Positions 47,854-58,819 of a stretch of DNA of 64,000 nucleotides are shown here, piece by piece. Each line of letters begins with the position of its first letter. The stretch's first letter is position 1. Position numbers and translations under genes: made by a program. Under the pieces are notes generated by a model. That model was given only the letters and a program-made list of their open reading frames with translations, was not told the origin of the DNA and ran no database searches. The stretch comes from Arthrobotrys musiformis (lineage: Eukaryota; Ascomycota; Orbiliomycetes; Orbiliales; Orbiliaceae), in the NCBI GenBank assembly GCA_036971715.1, contig JAVHJL010000006.1, forward strand, positions 62,001 to 126,000, in the 5' to 3' direction.

Positions 47854-48877
47854 ATGCCGCGGGTGAGTATATCTGCATCATGCTATCTAATACATAAGGC
47901 TAGGTAGTTATTGGTATAAAATACTCAGGCCCATGCTCACTACAGATGTTACACGCATAGGGAGGGAGAGGAAGTCACTCAACTTCTGTCCCCGTTCCGT
48001 TGGTATATCTCCCCTCTACCCTCCCTTCTCCGGCAAAACAAACCCCTCCAAATTGGCCGTCTACGATCTGACCATATGCAGACCCAAAGTGCACTTGACG
48101 CCAGGAAATCATTCTATTGTACACCGTCCCTGGGCACCCGCATCTTCAAAGCCTTCCGCCCCCATACTGATGCTAACCACTACGATTTTTTGCTATCTCC
48201 AAAGGCGAGCTATGCGGCAAGGTACGTACGCCCCCTGATTATGAGATATCCCTCTAGCTTGATGCAATATTTTTGGAACTTATACTAAACCTGCCAACTC
48301 TTCTCCTCCTCCTCCTTCTTCTTCTTATTAGGGCTATGGACGTATGAACGAGTTCGAGGCTCACGAGTCCTCATACGACCATCAACATAAGAAGGTGGAA
48401 ACCGCATATCTTAGGTCATCTATATCTATATATAGGTACTCGCTAACGTGGTTCTCGTTCCACCTGTGTTCTCCTTACGCCGTCTAGAGGTTCATGGAAA
48501 TGAAGCAAATGCAAAGAGGCGCATCGTCAGCTGAAGCTCGAAGGGAAAGGGAGCGCCGCGCAGAAGAGAAAGCGGGTCTAATAACCATCAAACCCCTCCG
48601 AGCGCAAGGAGACAATGGGAGTTCAAAAAACTCAGACGACCCACTGCCACGTGCTGGGAAAAAGGGCTTCAAGAGCGCCTTTGGAAGCGGTGACGATCAG
48701 AAGAGTGACAGGCAGTCCACGGGTTTCAAAAAGGCGTTTACTGGCAATTCCGGAGACAGTGTCCCCTATACGGAAGCTCGGGAGCAACATCGCGCTGGAG
48801 ACACAAGCGGAAGCTTTCCAAGCGATACAGACGACGATACTTACGATACATATGACCCAGCAAGGCCTACGCTATAA
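47854..48877 (+). CDS. Small hydrophilic protein of unknown function
   Basis: Not recognised. Best model: exons 47854-47862 (ATG CCG CGG, 9 nt), 48332-48394, 48488-48877; 153 residues. The two GT-AG introns (469 and 93 nt; donors GTGAGT and GTGGAA; branch GCTAAC in the second) join in phase to MPR-GYGRMNEFEAHESSYD and HQHKK-RFMEMKQMQRGASSA. The protein is charged: a Glu/Arg-rich helix (SAEARRERERRAEEKAGLI) about residues 41-60, then two related segments KKGFKSAF and GFKKAF, and an acidic DTDDDTYDTYDPARPTL end. No signal peptide or membrane segment. The first 9-nt exon is inferred from frame and splice signals; a start at 48494 (MEMKQMQ) is the alternative. Convergent with the MCP1-like gene, 45 nt apart. 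Confidence 0.6.
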
Positions 48878-48922
48878 AATACCTGGCTCGTGTCAGCCTC
48901 GAGTTGCGGAAGTTTCCAGTGA

Positions 48923-50011
48923 TTAGGACGAAAGAAGGCCTATTATTACATTGTAAAGCTCGTCATAATGTCTTCCTAAGTGACCGATAGCCCTCCCAAT
49001 CCTTGATATCCTTACAACGCTCGCTAGCCAGATGCCGGAAACACCGGCGGAAATATATGCAGCCTGGATTCTCCGACGTTTTGGATAACCTTGCCACCGA
49101 GCCCAACCTATCGGATAGTCAGTAGATTTCCTATCAAGAATGAGAACGGTTATTCTGATACCTTGGGTAACATGAAATATACTAGCTAATACCAGAGTGG
49201 GGTAGATGGCCCAACTAAGGTACTTTAGTTGAATAAAGCCATGTCCCAAAAACCCGATTCCAATACTTTCGCTACCCCCATCTCGGAAAAAAGGCAGCAA
49301 CCGGACAAGACCGAAATGGATAGCAACGGTTGGTATGAGAAGATATCCAGTACTCTGTAGTAAATTCAAGTCCTTTATCCAAATTATTTGGCCGTAATTC
49401 CTGTATTGTTTAGCCCTTCGGATAACACGCAGAGCTACACCAGACAGCACATGGGCCGCGACACTACCAATGACGAGACAAGGCTCTACTATTTCATTCT
49501 GGTAGAGCACTCGAGAGAGGAGAAGGGAATTATCCACGGACTCTAGGCTTGAAACAAGAGGGAGGACCCCAGTGGTGAACCAATGGATTCCCAGAAACCC
49601 AGCGAAAACATAAGAAGATATTTGTTGGGTTTTGACGACTGGGTTGGAGAGTGTTAGAACATGACATGTGCACGCATACGTTTCCCATTGATTCCCAAGA
49701 AGCCACTGAGAAATATATACCAGGCTACTAGGAAGTGACGACTACTTACGGTAGCGTGTGATTTGATGGGTTCTTTCTGGAGGACCAGCCTGGGATGACG
49801 GGCTTGTCTGTGTGGACACATCAGGTGTTGTCAACGGCGAAGGCTCAAGCAGCCGGAGCCCAAGTAAAGATTCGGATCTAAGTAGGTAGGCAGGCAGGTA
49901 GGAAGTATACCCAAAAGTTAATTAACCATCGTCTCCAAATTAGCCTCCGGGGGCGAGGCGATCTCGAGTCCTAGATACTGGATAGATAGGCACTACGTAC
50001 CTGAAATCCAT
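48923..50011 (-). CDS. MCP1: MCP1-like mitochondrial outer-membrane protein (DUF1691 family)
   Basis: Multi-span protein resembling yeast Mcp1, a mitochondrial outer-membrane protein whose overproduction rescues Mdm10/ERMES defects in lipid transport. Exons (complement) 50011-50001 (11 nt), 49877-49750, 49638-48923; 284 residues. About five hydrophobic segments: VFAGFLGIHWFTTGVLPLV, VIGSVAAHVLSGVALRVI, GYLLIPTVAIHFGLVRLL, LSWAIYPTLVLASIFHVTQG, AYISAGVSGIWLASVVRI. A His sits in four of them (GIHW, AAHV, AIHF, FHVTQG). Basic loop YPKRRRIQ precedes the last. The N-terminus MDFR-SESLLGLRLLEPSP comes from a tiny first exon joined through a 123-nt intron; its phase fits but the start is less certain than the body. 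Family call from pattern memory. Confidence 0.68.
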
Positions 50012-50574
50012 GGGTTTGGCTGGTGGCGACACTACCGAACGAGAAGGGTGTTGACTTCGAGGCGGCGTGGCGTGACAAGGTACTTAAGTAAGTAGGTATG
50101 CATTGGCCGTCAACACCAAGTAAGTACTTATGCACTCAGGTACTTATGCTTAGTAGGTACCTCTTACCTAGGTAGTTGATGAATTCTAAATTTTACAATT
50201 GCACCAATGCAATGAAAGATACCTCGATCGATATCCAACTCCGAGACCGCGACTGCACTGGAAGAAACGCTTTTAAATTTTGTGTTAGACATACCTAAAC
50301 AATCACAAACACATATACCTAAGCACCCACTTACTCACGTACATATAATATGACCAGGATATAAAGCACCGATACCTATGCTCGACCTGGTCCCAGCGGG
50401 TGGATACCTCTTAGTTTCAATCTAGGTAAGTCAGTATCACAGTCTACGGCGGTGAGGTCTTGGGAATACTCGACCGTAGATACGTATCGGTGCTAAATTA
50501 AATTCTATAGTGAATCGCCGGCCCCCTCGGATCAACGGATAGCGCACTCTCGAGCTCTTGAAAACGAGACAATC
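50012..50574. promoter_or_regulatory. Shared upstream region of divergent MCP1-like and ETR1 genes
   Basis: 563 nt between outward-facing mitochondrial protein genes. Rich in AGGTAC/AAGTACTT palindromes (50070-50185, 50280-50345, 50400-50430). No core element assigned. Confidence 0.5.
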
Positions 50575-52043
50575 ATGCTACCATTCATGCACATGCTCCG
50601 CCGCGCTGGCCTTGTCAAGCGAATTTTAGCAACCAGGCGGCAATATTCCTCTAGATTTGGCTATGAACACAGCCGGTGCCTCGTTTTTTCGAATTTTGGT
50701 CAACCAGAAAAGGTCTTGAAGTTGGTAGCAAACACCTTCATAACCCCCCCTCCTTCTCTTCCGTCGGCCTGACAGATTTGCCCGCGAGCAGATTACATTC
50801 GTACTCTATACCCCCTCCGTATGACGACATAATAAATGTTAGGTTTATCGCTTCACCGATTAACCCCGCGGATATCAATCAGGTAGGTTCTTAAGTCTCA
50901 AGTCATTATGGTAGCATACACGCCCGGATTCGATAAAAATGATATCTTCCTTTTTTTTTTCTTCTTCTTTTCTTTTTTTTTTCTCCTTCCTTCTTTTCTT
51001 CTTCCTTTTCTCTCTTCCCTCGGGCTAATATTTTCGATCAAAGATAGAGGGTGTATACCCCGAAAAGCCAGAATTCACCCTAGGTTTAGGAACGGGTGAA
51101 AAAAGTGCCGTCCCCGGGAACGAAGGCCTCGTAGAGATTGTGTCATGCGGTTCTAGGGTTAACCCCTCTATCCGACCCGGTCAATGGGCAATAATGTCCG
51201 GTCCAAACTTCGGCACATGGAGAACCTATGCTCAGGCCAAAGAATCAAATTTAATAATTATACCCGACAGAGAAGGGATATCTCCTTTGCAAGCTGCTAC
51301 AGTCTCCGTAAATCCTTCAACAGCATACTGCATGCTTAAATACTTTGCAGGGCTGGGAAGTGGGGACTACTTCATCCAGAACGCAGCTAATAGTGGGGTT
51401 GGGAGGTCTGCCATCCAGATTGGGAGGCTCTGGGGTTTCAAAAGCATCAACATCGTCAGGGATCGCCCTGATATCGATAGATTGAAAGAAGAACTTCGAC
51501 TACTGGGCGGAACCGAGGTCATCACAGAAACTGAAGCCAAGGATAGAAGATATATGGCTAAAATAACTGAGGGTCGGTCTATTAAACTGGCACTGAATTG
51601 TGTTGGTGGCGAATCTGCAACAAATTTGGCTCGGATTCTGGGGTAAGTCCTGCCAGTATATCGATGCAGGTGCTTTCATCAAAATCTAGATCTAAGCTAA
51701 GTACACGCGATTCTATGCACGTTTTAGGCACAACGGCCACCTAATTACCTACGGGGCTATGTCGAAATCTCCATTCTCGGTACCCGCAAGTGCCTTGATT
51801 TTTAAGAATATCCATTGCCATGGATTTTGGATATCAGCGTGGTCAAAGAGGAACGAAGCAGCCAAATCTCAGATGATCAGAGATATACTTAGCTGGGTTC
51901 GCGATGGGGAGTTTACGGATATTCCATATGAGATAACTAAGTGGTCTGGAGATACCGAATTAGAGACCTTGATGGAGCCGGTCAAAAGAGGTATATCAGA
52001 GTACAGTGGGAGGAAAGGAATATTTTTGATGGATGAGGACTAA
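50575..52043 (+). CDS. ETR1: Mitochondrial enoyl-[acyl-carrier-protein] reductase (trans-2-enoyl thioester reductase)
   Basis: NADPH-dependent last step of each mitochondrial type II fatty-acid elongation cycle, needed for lipoic acid and respiration. Exons 50575-50720, 50792-50882, 51044-51642, 51728-52043; 383 residues. N-terminal basic, Arg/Leu-rich presequence (MLRRAGLVKRILATRRQYSS). MDR-family blocks: IASPINPADINQIEGVYP with the catalytic-region Tyr, PGNEGLVEIVS, GPNFGTWRTYA, VNPSTAYCMLK, the dinucleotide loop NAANSGVGRSAIQIGRLWGF, ALNCVGGESA, GFWISAWSKRN. The first donor is GTTGGT (50721). Intron 2 (161 nt) is full of T. Ends 83 nt from the convergent GatA gene. Confidence 0.95.
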
Positions 52044-52126
52044 AGGTGATTAACGGAAATATGATGCCCTTTTATTCTAACCCATCTATATTTTCTTGGG
52101 TCTGATCCTTGGTGGTTGAAAGTAGG

Positions 52127-54162
52127 CTACTCATTGGCCTCTAACAGGCTTTCGATCAACGTAGCCACCTCGAATAGCTGTTTCTCGTTACCGTACTGTG
52201 CAGTGATCTGAAGGCCTATCGGTAAATCCCCGGGCCCATGCACTGGAACGGATATAGCGGGGAGCCCTGCCATACTAGCGGGTACCGTAAAAACGTCGTT
52301 GATGTAACTGTCGACCCCTTGCCCGTTTCCCAGCGCAACCCCTTCAAGAACTGGGGCGGACGAAATCGATACGGGAGATATTAGAAATTCAACACCAGTT
52401 TCTGAAGCTACATTTCGCCCTGGGCTAGAACTAAGGGGATTTGATGTGCTAAAAACTTTGTCAAAGTCTTCTTTAATGAGTCGTCGTATCCTTTGAGCAT
52501 GGATAAAGTAATTTTCCATCGCCCTAGCCGCCAGGGTCTTCAGTTAGTTTGGAACTGCCTTTGAGTGTTTTTCGGGTTGTAGGGGAAGTACTCAGAAGTT
52601 AGGCTGTAGCTACCGAGGAGAATTCTTCGGCGAACTTCCTCCCCGAATCCGCTTCCCCTCGCTGCTGCTACTAACTGCAGTGGGGAGGAAATTCCATCGG
52701 TGGTTTCAGAAGCGGCGACCGTATTTGGCCCAAATTGAACCCCGTCGTATTTTGCGAGATTCGATGAAGCTTCGGCAAGCGCTATAATATAGTATGAACT
52801 CACAGCATGTCGTGTCGATGGTATATTAACGGATTTGATTCTGTGGCCCAGGTCACGGAGCACGGCGAGCGTCGAGATCCATGCTTCTTTTAGTTGAGGT
52901 GATATCTCGATGACATTGTATTCCTGACACGATGTTTAGCCATGGGTTCAGTAAAAATAAGTATCGCAAAATCGAACGTACAAGCGGGACCCCTATAGTC
53001 CACTGGCGGCTTTGATTTGCGGCGGGCGAGCCGCTAATCGCTTGGTTCTCGATTTTGCGTCGAGAGCAGTTACCCAGTGAGGAAGGGTCCGCCGGGTCAT
53101 GCTCATTCAAACAATCTAAGTAAAATGGCATCCTGTTAGACTCCTCTGGGGTAGAGGATTGATTGATAAAAGGTAGAAGGGCTCTTACCGAACACTGACT
53201 GTGCAGAGCGGACGTCTCGTGCAAGTATCCCAATCGTATCTAAAGAATTTGCATAGGCAACAAGCCCCCGCCGAGAGAGTAATCCGTAAGAGGGTTTAAA
53301 ACCAATAATCCCGCAGTATGAAGCCGGAAGCCGGACCGATCCACCAGTATCCGAGCCTAGAGCCCTGATTTCGGTTATCTACTAGTCGATTATATTCGGG
53401 CAGGTTATCTGATGGCAAACTAACCCAAAGCACATGTTACCCGCTACAGCAGCCGCACTGCCTCCGGAACTCCCACCGGCGGAGTAGGCGGTGAGCTGCG
53501 AGGAACAAGGATTCTTGACGGAGCCGTGAAAACCTGTGGTAGAGTGGGATCTATGGGCTTGCGGTCCATTAGCAGCTTCTCATGAAATGCACTATTCAGG
53601 AGGTGATATTCCCGAGCTGACGGTGCTAGACAAGATAGCGATATTTGGGACAATACCCCATGCCAAACTCATCCATATTGGTCTTGCCAAGAATTATGGC
53701 CCCTGAATTCTTTAGCCTCGCAACTACAGTTGAATCATATTCCGGATTGAAGTCTAGAAGGAACGGGACAAGGTACCGGGGTGTTAGTCAGGGCCATGAT
53801 GGTATCTTTGCCTCAAGTAGACTCAATTACCGGCTAGCATCGAAGAAGAGCATGAGGTGATCATGTCTTTGGTGCAGATATTATCCTTAATCGCGAAAGT
53901 GAGGCCATCTAGCGGCGAGAATGGTGTTCCTGTGGCGGCCGAGGCATCGTGTCAATGAGTTTATGTAGACAAATCGATAGTTGGGTTCGAAAATGGCAAG
54001 TGAAGGGCTGGTACCTGTCTCGTGTCTCCGAGAAGCAGCTAGTGCTTGTTCTCTGACTTCCTGTCCGGCAGAGATACGCACGAAGGCATTAAGAAAGTTG
54101 TTTTTCTGTTGGATGTTGCGGAGGCAATTTATAGCTTCGGAGACGATTGGTTTGGCCGCCAT
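52127..54162 (-). CDS. HER2: Glutamyl-tRNA(Gln) amidotransferase subunit A, mitochondrial (HER2/GatA)
   Basis: Amidase subunit of the mitochondrial GatFAB-type complex that converts Glu-tRNA(Gln) to Gln-tRNA(Gln). Eight exons (complement): 54162-54015, 53929-53831, 53753-53657, 53550-53425, 53364-53189, 53115-52982, 52923-52592, 52523-52127; 502 residues. Amidase-signature triad is intact: Lys in LTFAIKDNICTKDM, cis-Ser/Ser in GGSSGGSAAAVAG and nucleophile Ser in GSDTGGSVRLPASYCG. Downstream blocks: GIIGFKPSYGLLSRRGL, WTIGVPL, EDFDKVFSTSNPL, FTVPASMAGLPAISVPV, GLQITAQYGNEKQLFEVA. ATG chosen at MAAKPIVSEAINCL; no strong presequence is visible. Introns are 58-106 nt and all GT-AG. Confidence 0.95.
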
Positions 54163-56489
54163 CTTGGTCAAAGATAGGTTTTCAAAGAGCGGGCGGTATA
54201 ATATTGATGCAGACGTACCAGCCCTTGCATAAGGAGCCTGGGCTATTACCAGCTACCAGATTATCGATGTAGCTATAGCTTACTCTTGGGGCGAGTGCAG
54301 GTGAACCTCGCGGATGCGAGCGCGAGTGTGGACAGTTATATTAAGTAACAGTGCACAAGTTAAATCAGTAAGGGGGTACCAAGGAGTATTGGTAAGTTGT
54401 ACTGAGGAATAATTCGAGTTGTATCGCCGTAACATAATCAAATCTGGTCTCGTATCTCGAGGCCAGCGCTAAGCTATGCATTGCATGCAATTGTTGTGGG
54501 AATCTGGAGATGAAATGTGTTGTCCGATGTTGGGACAAAGTTTTACCGACCCCTGCTCCAGCCCTGTTAGCTAAGTGCCAATGCAATTGCAATTAACGTT
54601 ACTGAGCTGAGGATAATACCTATTAGTATCAGTAGTCAATTTTCAAAGTTATATGCATACAAGTAAGTAATATAATATACACGTAACGTAACTACCTACT
54701 TAAGTACTTACCTACTTAGGTACGTACCGAGGTATACGTATACCTATTTGTATAATTACCTATACTTACATATAAGGTATATAATAGCTTTATACACAGC
54801 CAGGCCCGGAAATTTTTGGAAGCATCATAATCGATCTTGGGAAAGTAGTTCAAACTGGATATAAACACCCGTTGATTTTATCTAAATTACGTTACAAGTG
54901 CAACCTTCCCGGGGACTTTCACTTGGGAATTCGAAGCTTATCAGCTATATATATCGATGTAAGTCAGCGCATCTCTATGTGGCATACTTCGAGTCAATAT
55001 CGATATCCGCAATGCATGTCAGATACAATCTGTACATTCCTCATAAGCTCATCGGTCCACGCTTAGACTTCGGAGCCTTGAATTCGCGAAGTCGACTATA
55101 TAGGTAGGTAGCTGTATATATACTTACCTAGCCTCGAGGCTAAGCATAATGCCATCGTGCACTGATTAATTGATATAAATACTTCTTTACTTAGATATTT
55201 ACGTACCTACGGTATATTGGAAGAAGCACCTACCTAGATACGTATTGATACTCGCCCGGGGCGATCCGGTCGGATGTTGTAAAGCATTCAACTAAACTTA
55301 AGCGTAGGTAAGCGTTCCAATTTGCTCTTTTTCAATCCAAGCGAGGATCAACGGCCACGCACGCAAGTTTGCGCTTCTTTAACCATTTGTTTGTTCTAAT
55401 CCCTTTATATCTACCTAGGTACTTATCTACTTACCTAAGTATTTAAGTCGGTATACTTACTAAAGCACTGTATGATTACCTTATAGACAGACCTACGAGT
55501 ACCTACCTACCTACCTCAAGAGGTATTCACTTGAATTAAGCACCTCGATACATATATCAGCGTAACTCTTCAACGTGTGGTTCAATCCAGACACGATAAG
55601 ATACAATACCACACGGTATACCCGATACGATACGATGGCGGTCCTAGCCTCCCTTCGAAGCTTCTTCATGAAGGTAGGTGGGTTAATCTGTATAGGCACC
55701 TACTAAGAAGTAGGTACTTAAGTATATCATTCTACTCTTGTGGTGAGGGTGCTGCCCAGATACCTGCCCAGGTATCCAGTTGCCAGGAGTTGTTGTTCTG
55801 GATCCAAAGCAACCGGCAACCCACCCCCAATCCCAGTCTCGAAACCAGAAAGCCTGTGCTCGGCCCCAATCACCGTCCTCATTCTCATTTTCGTCTTTGT
55901 TGTTCTGCCTCCCACCCCCTTCTTTCTTTGTTCTATTCCAATCCTCTCGCACAAACACCCATCATCATCATCATCATCAACCTCATCACCCCCATCGTAA
56001 TTCTCACCCTCACCCTCGCCCTCATTAACAAACATATTATCAAAGTAAGCGGGTACCTATTCCAGCACTCTGGAGTATTTGACTGCTTACTTAACTTACT
56101 CCACCTAGGCCACTCGCTCCACCCACATTATTTTCATCCAACTACAGTCAACCCACTCTTTGCTACCTTAGTCGGTACTTAATTAAGTAACTTGAGCAAG
56201 GGAACTGCCATCGAGGGGTCTTTGTTACAAACTACTTATCTAGGAGTTTGTTCTTCCTAATTCCACTCTACTACCTCCTCCACCCTCCCAGGGCCTCTTT
56301 CCCACATCAAAACCCCCCTACCATCGTATCATCCTTAAGTGTACACGTTGCCTACTTACCCACCTCATCACACCTACATAAACTTTAAACACCATCGAAA
56401 AAAGCCCTAGTTGACCTAACAGCCCGATTTAAATTTAGGTCTTGGTATTTTTCAGAATACCATCCATCGCCCGCCGACTCAGATTAAAA
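54163..56489. other. Intergenic region with AGGTAC-type palindromes, GatA to TAD2
   Basis: About 2.3 kb upstream of both genes. Dense in TACTTAGGTA, AGGTACGTACC and TACCTACCTAC units (54660-54780, 55090-55270, 55400-55520, 55670-55720). A short start-like block (MAVLASLRSFFMK at 55635 followed by GTAGGT) has no convincing continuation. An ATC run is at about 55961-55979. The last 200 nt are C/T-rich, presumably the TAD2 promoter/leader. Confidence 0.55.
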
Positions 56490-57428
56490 ATGGCCGACTA
56501 CTACTTCCCTCTTAAGGACGAAGCTCTTATTAGAGAATACTTTATGCGACAGGCTCTTGAAATGGTGAGGGTAGCCGCCATCAAAATCGCTGTCCATCGG
56601 CTTCAATCGCTTTCTTCTAGAAAGCCAGCTAACATGAATTTGCTTCTAGGGTGAGCTCGCTCTTTCCATCGACGAGGTCCCCGTTGGATGCGTTTTCGTC
56701 CTAGACAACAAAGTAATAGCTAAGGGTATGAATGATACAAACCGTTCTCTTTCCGTAAGTGTTCAAACCATCCTTGAAATGCTTTTGTCACCCTACATTG
56801 CACTTACATGCTCGCGTTAAAAAGGGTCACCGTCATGCAGAGTTTGCCGGGATTGAAACCGTCCTTTGCAAGTACCCAGCCTCTGTTTTCAAGAACGTCG
56901 ACTTGTACGTTACGGTCGAACCTTGTATCATGTGCGCATCTGCCCTTCGCCAGCTAGGAATACGCGCCGTTTATTTCGGCTGTTCCAATGACCGATTCGG
57001 AGGGTGCGGCGGTGTCCTCCATGTTAACCTCGAGTAAGTTATTAGCCTCTAGTTTATGTCCCCATCCCGAAATTTTACAGGAGTATTGACTTGGCCTGTG
57101 AATAGCGCTGGAATTGACAGGTGCTACCCGGCAATTGGAGGCATCTTTCGTGAGGAAGCTATAATGCTGTTGCGACGATTCTATCTCCAGGAAAATGATA
57201 AAGGTATGCAATCTTCATCCTGGCTACCAGTTCGATACCAAATCTAAGTGACCGACCCGCTGGACAGCGCCAAATCCCACCGCGAAGCGGAATAGGATCT
57301 TGAATACGATTGTTGAGAATATGAGCATCGACAACACGCGTTCGGATACCTTGATTGAGGCGGAACATGCAGATGCTGCCTGCAAACCTCTGAAGTTGGC
57401 TTCTGCCGCCACCATGCCTGTTTGTTAG
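56490..57428 (+). CDS. TAD2: tRNA-specific adenosine-34 deaminase catalytic subunit (TAD2/ADAT2)
   Basis: Zinc deaminase that, with Tad3, converts A34 to inosine in tRNA anticodons so that one tRNA reads several codons. Exons 56490-56564, 56650-56754, 56825-57033, 57106-57203, 57268-57428; 215 residues. Blocks: GELALSIDEVPVGCVFVLDN, GMNDTNRS, the zinc/proton-shuttle motif HAE in GHRHAEFAGIE, VTVEPCIMCASALRQLGI with the second zinc motif PCxxC, VYFGCSNDRFGGCGGVL, YPAIGGIFREEAIMLLRRFY. The C-terminal tail after NPTAKRNR is lineage-specific. Introns are 64-85 nt and GT-AG. Confidence 0.95.
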
Positions 57429-58819
57429 TATAATCCGTCTCGTTAATTTTTTTCAGTCCCTGTACCCCTCAACTATTACCCTTCTTTTCACCGGCTAGGG
57501 GTTGAGGGGAAGAGAGCTACATAAGGGATACATCATGTCGCCCTTGGTTCTGGAACGACTACGCTATACGCGTACGACATTGTAGACCACGGAATAGAGG
57601 GCCTTTTCGGCTTTGTGATTCCCTGTTAATTAACTTACTTGCTAAGCTGCTTTTCATGGTTCTATATTTAATTACTTACTCAACTACTATGCCTCTGTCC
57701 CAATGGAGCGTCACTCCGAACGAGCTAAATTGCTAACGATTTAATGCATCAGCAATGCTATCGATCTGTAGCCTGGAAAATATATTTTGATTTTATTGGA
57801 CCTAATTAAAGGCCAGGATTTCGGTGACATGTGATCATGACGGATCAGATATCGATCGTGACCATGAATCGATCATGGCCCAATAAACACGTTTATATTA
57901 TATCAACAACTCGGACGCCGTGTTGCATGTCGTGTCCATGTTGCATGTTGCACAGCAACCAAATTTAAATTTGAACCCGGCACTTACACCTTGTACGCCA
58001 TGGTGGCCTTAGAATGATGTCAGTGCAGTGGCTCTGAGATCAGTAAGTAGGTACATACAGTTATACTAAGTACTGAGTAAGTAAGTAAGTAAATACCGGG
58101 CCTGTGGGAGCGATTCCTCTTTCTCTCCATTGGACCCTTGTGGATCCGGGCATGCGCGTGTGGGGGGAGGCAGAGTACATGTACTGTACATGTACTTACC
58201 AGGGAACTACCCCCGGTGCCCCCACCTTGGCTTAATTGCGACCCCTCCTTTGGACGAGAATTTGCAGCCATGATATGATGTCCGTGGCTGTCTTTCTTTA
58301 TTTTATTTTTGTTTGACTGCAGACTTGACGTCGGTATTATGTAAATCCCGAGCCGCATTCCACCGATAAATGATAGTCTATCGAGCCGATCTCGTTGCAA
58401 ATTTAACTGCGTGGCCATCAAATATTTTATTTTATTTTATTTTGTTTTATTTTATTTATTTTATTCACACAATTGATTCCGGTCAGCTGCCCCTCCTCTT
58501 CTCCCTCCCCCTCTTCCCCTTCCCCTTCCCCTTCCCCTTCCTCTTAACTTCCCCTCCCCTCCCCCCTCCTCTACTAGCTGTACTTACCCAAGTACTTAAG
58601 TACCTGCTTGAAGCCCTTTCCGCAACAATTGAATCACTGCTGTGACCACCGTCATCACTATCGCTACTACCCACTACCCACTGGCTATCACGCTCATTTA
58701 AAATCAAGCTGACATCTCTGTTTCAACAAGGACGGAATTGGTGCCTTTCCTGGCTCCGACAGCTATCCTCTCCGCAACCACCGCCACCGCCACCACCACC
58801 ACCGTCATTCTCCGTCACA
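57429..58819. other. Intergenic region TAD2 to phosphofructokinase
   Basis: About 1.4 kb. Contains a cluster of GATC/ATCATG palindromic words at 57826-57885, TTGCATG repeats at 57918-57950 with AAATTTAAATTT at 57960-57971, an AAGTAAGT/TACTTAGTA patch at 58040-58095, a TTTTA repeat at 58424-58466 and a (TTCCCC)n tract at about 58500-58565. The last part is C/T-rich and ends in CCACC repeats before the PFK start. Confidence 0.6.

Noticed and set aside
47933..48288. Frames of 101 and 70 codons inside the 469-nt intron of the small unknown gene
   Set aside because: Neither joins in phase to the flanking exons, nor shows conserved features.
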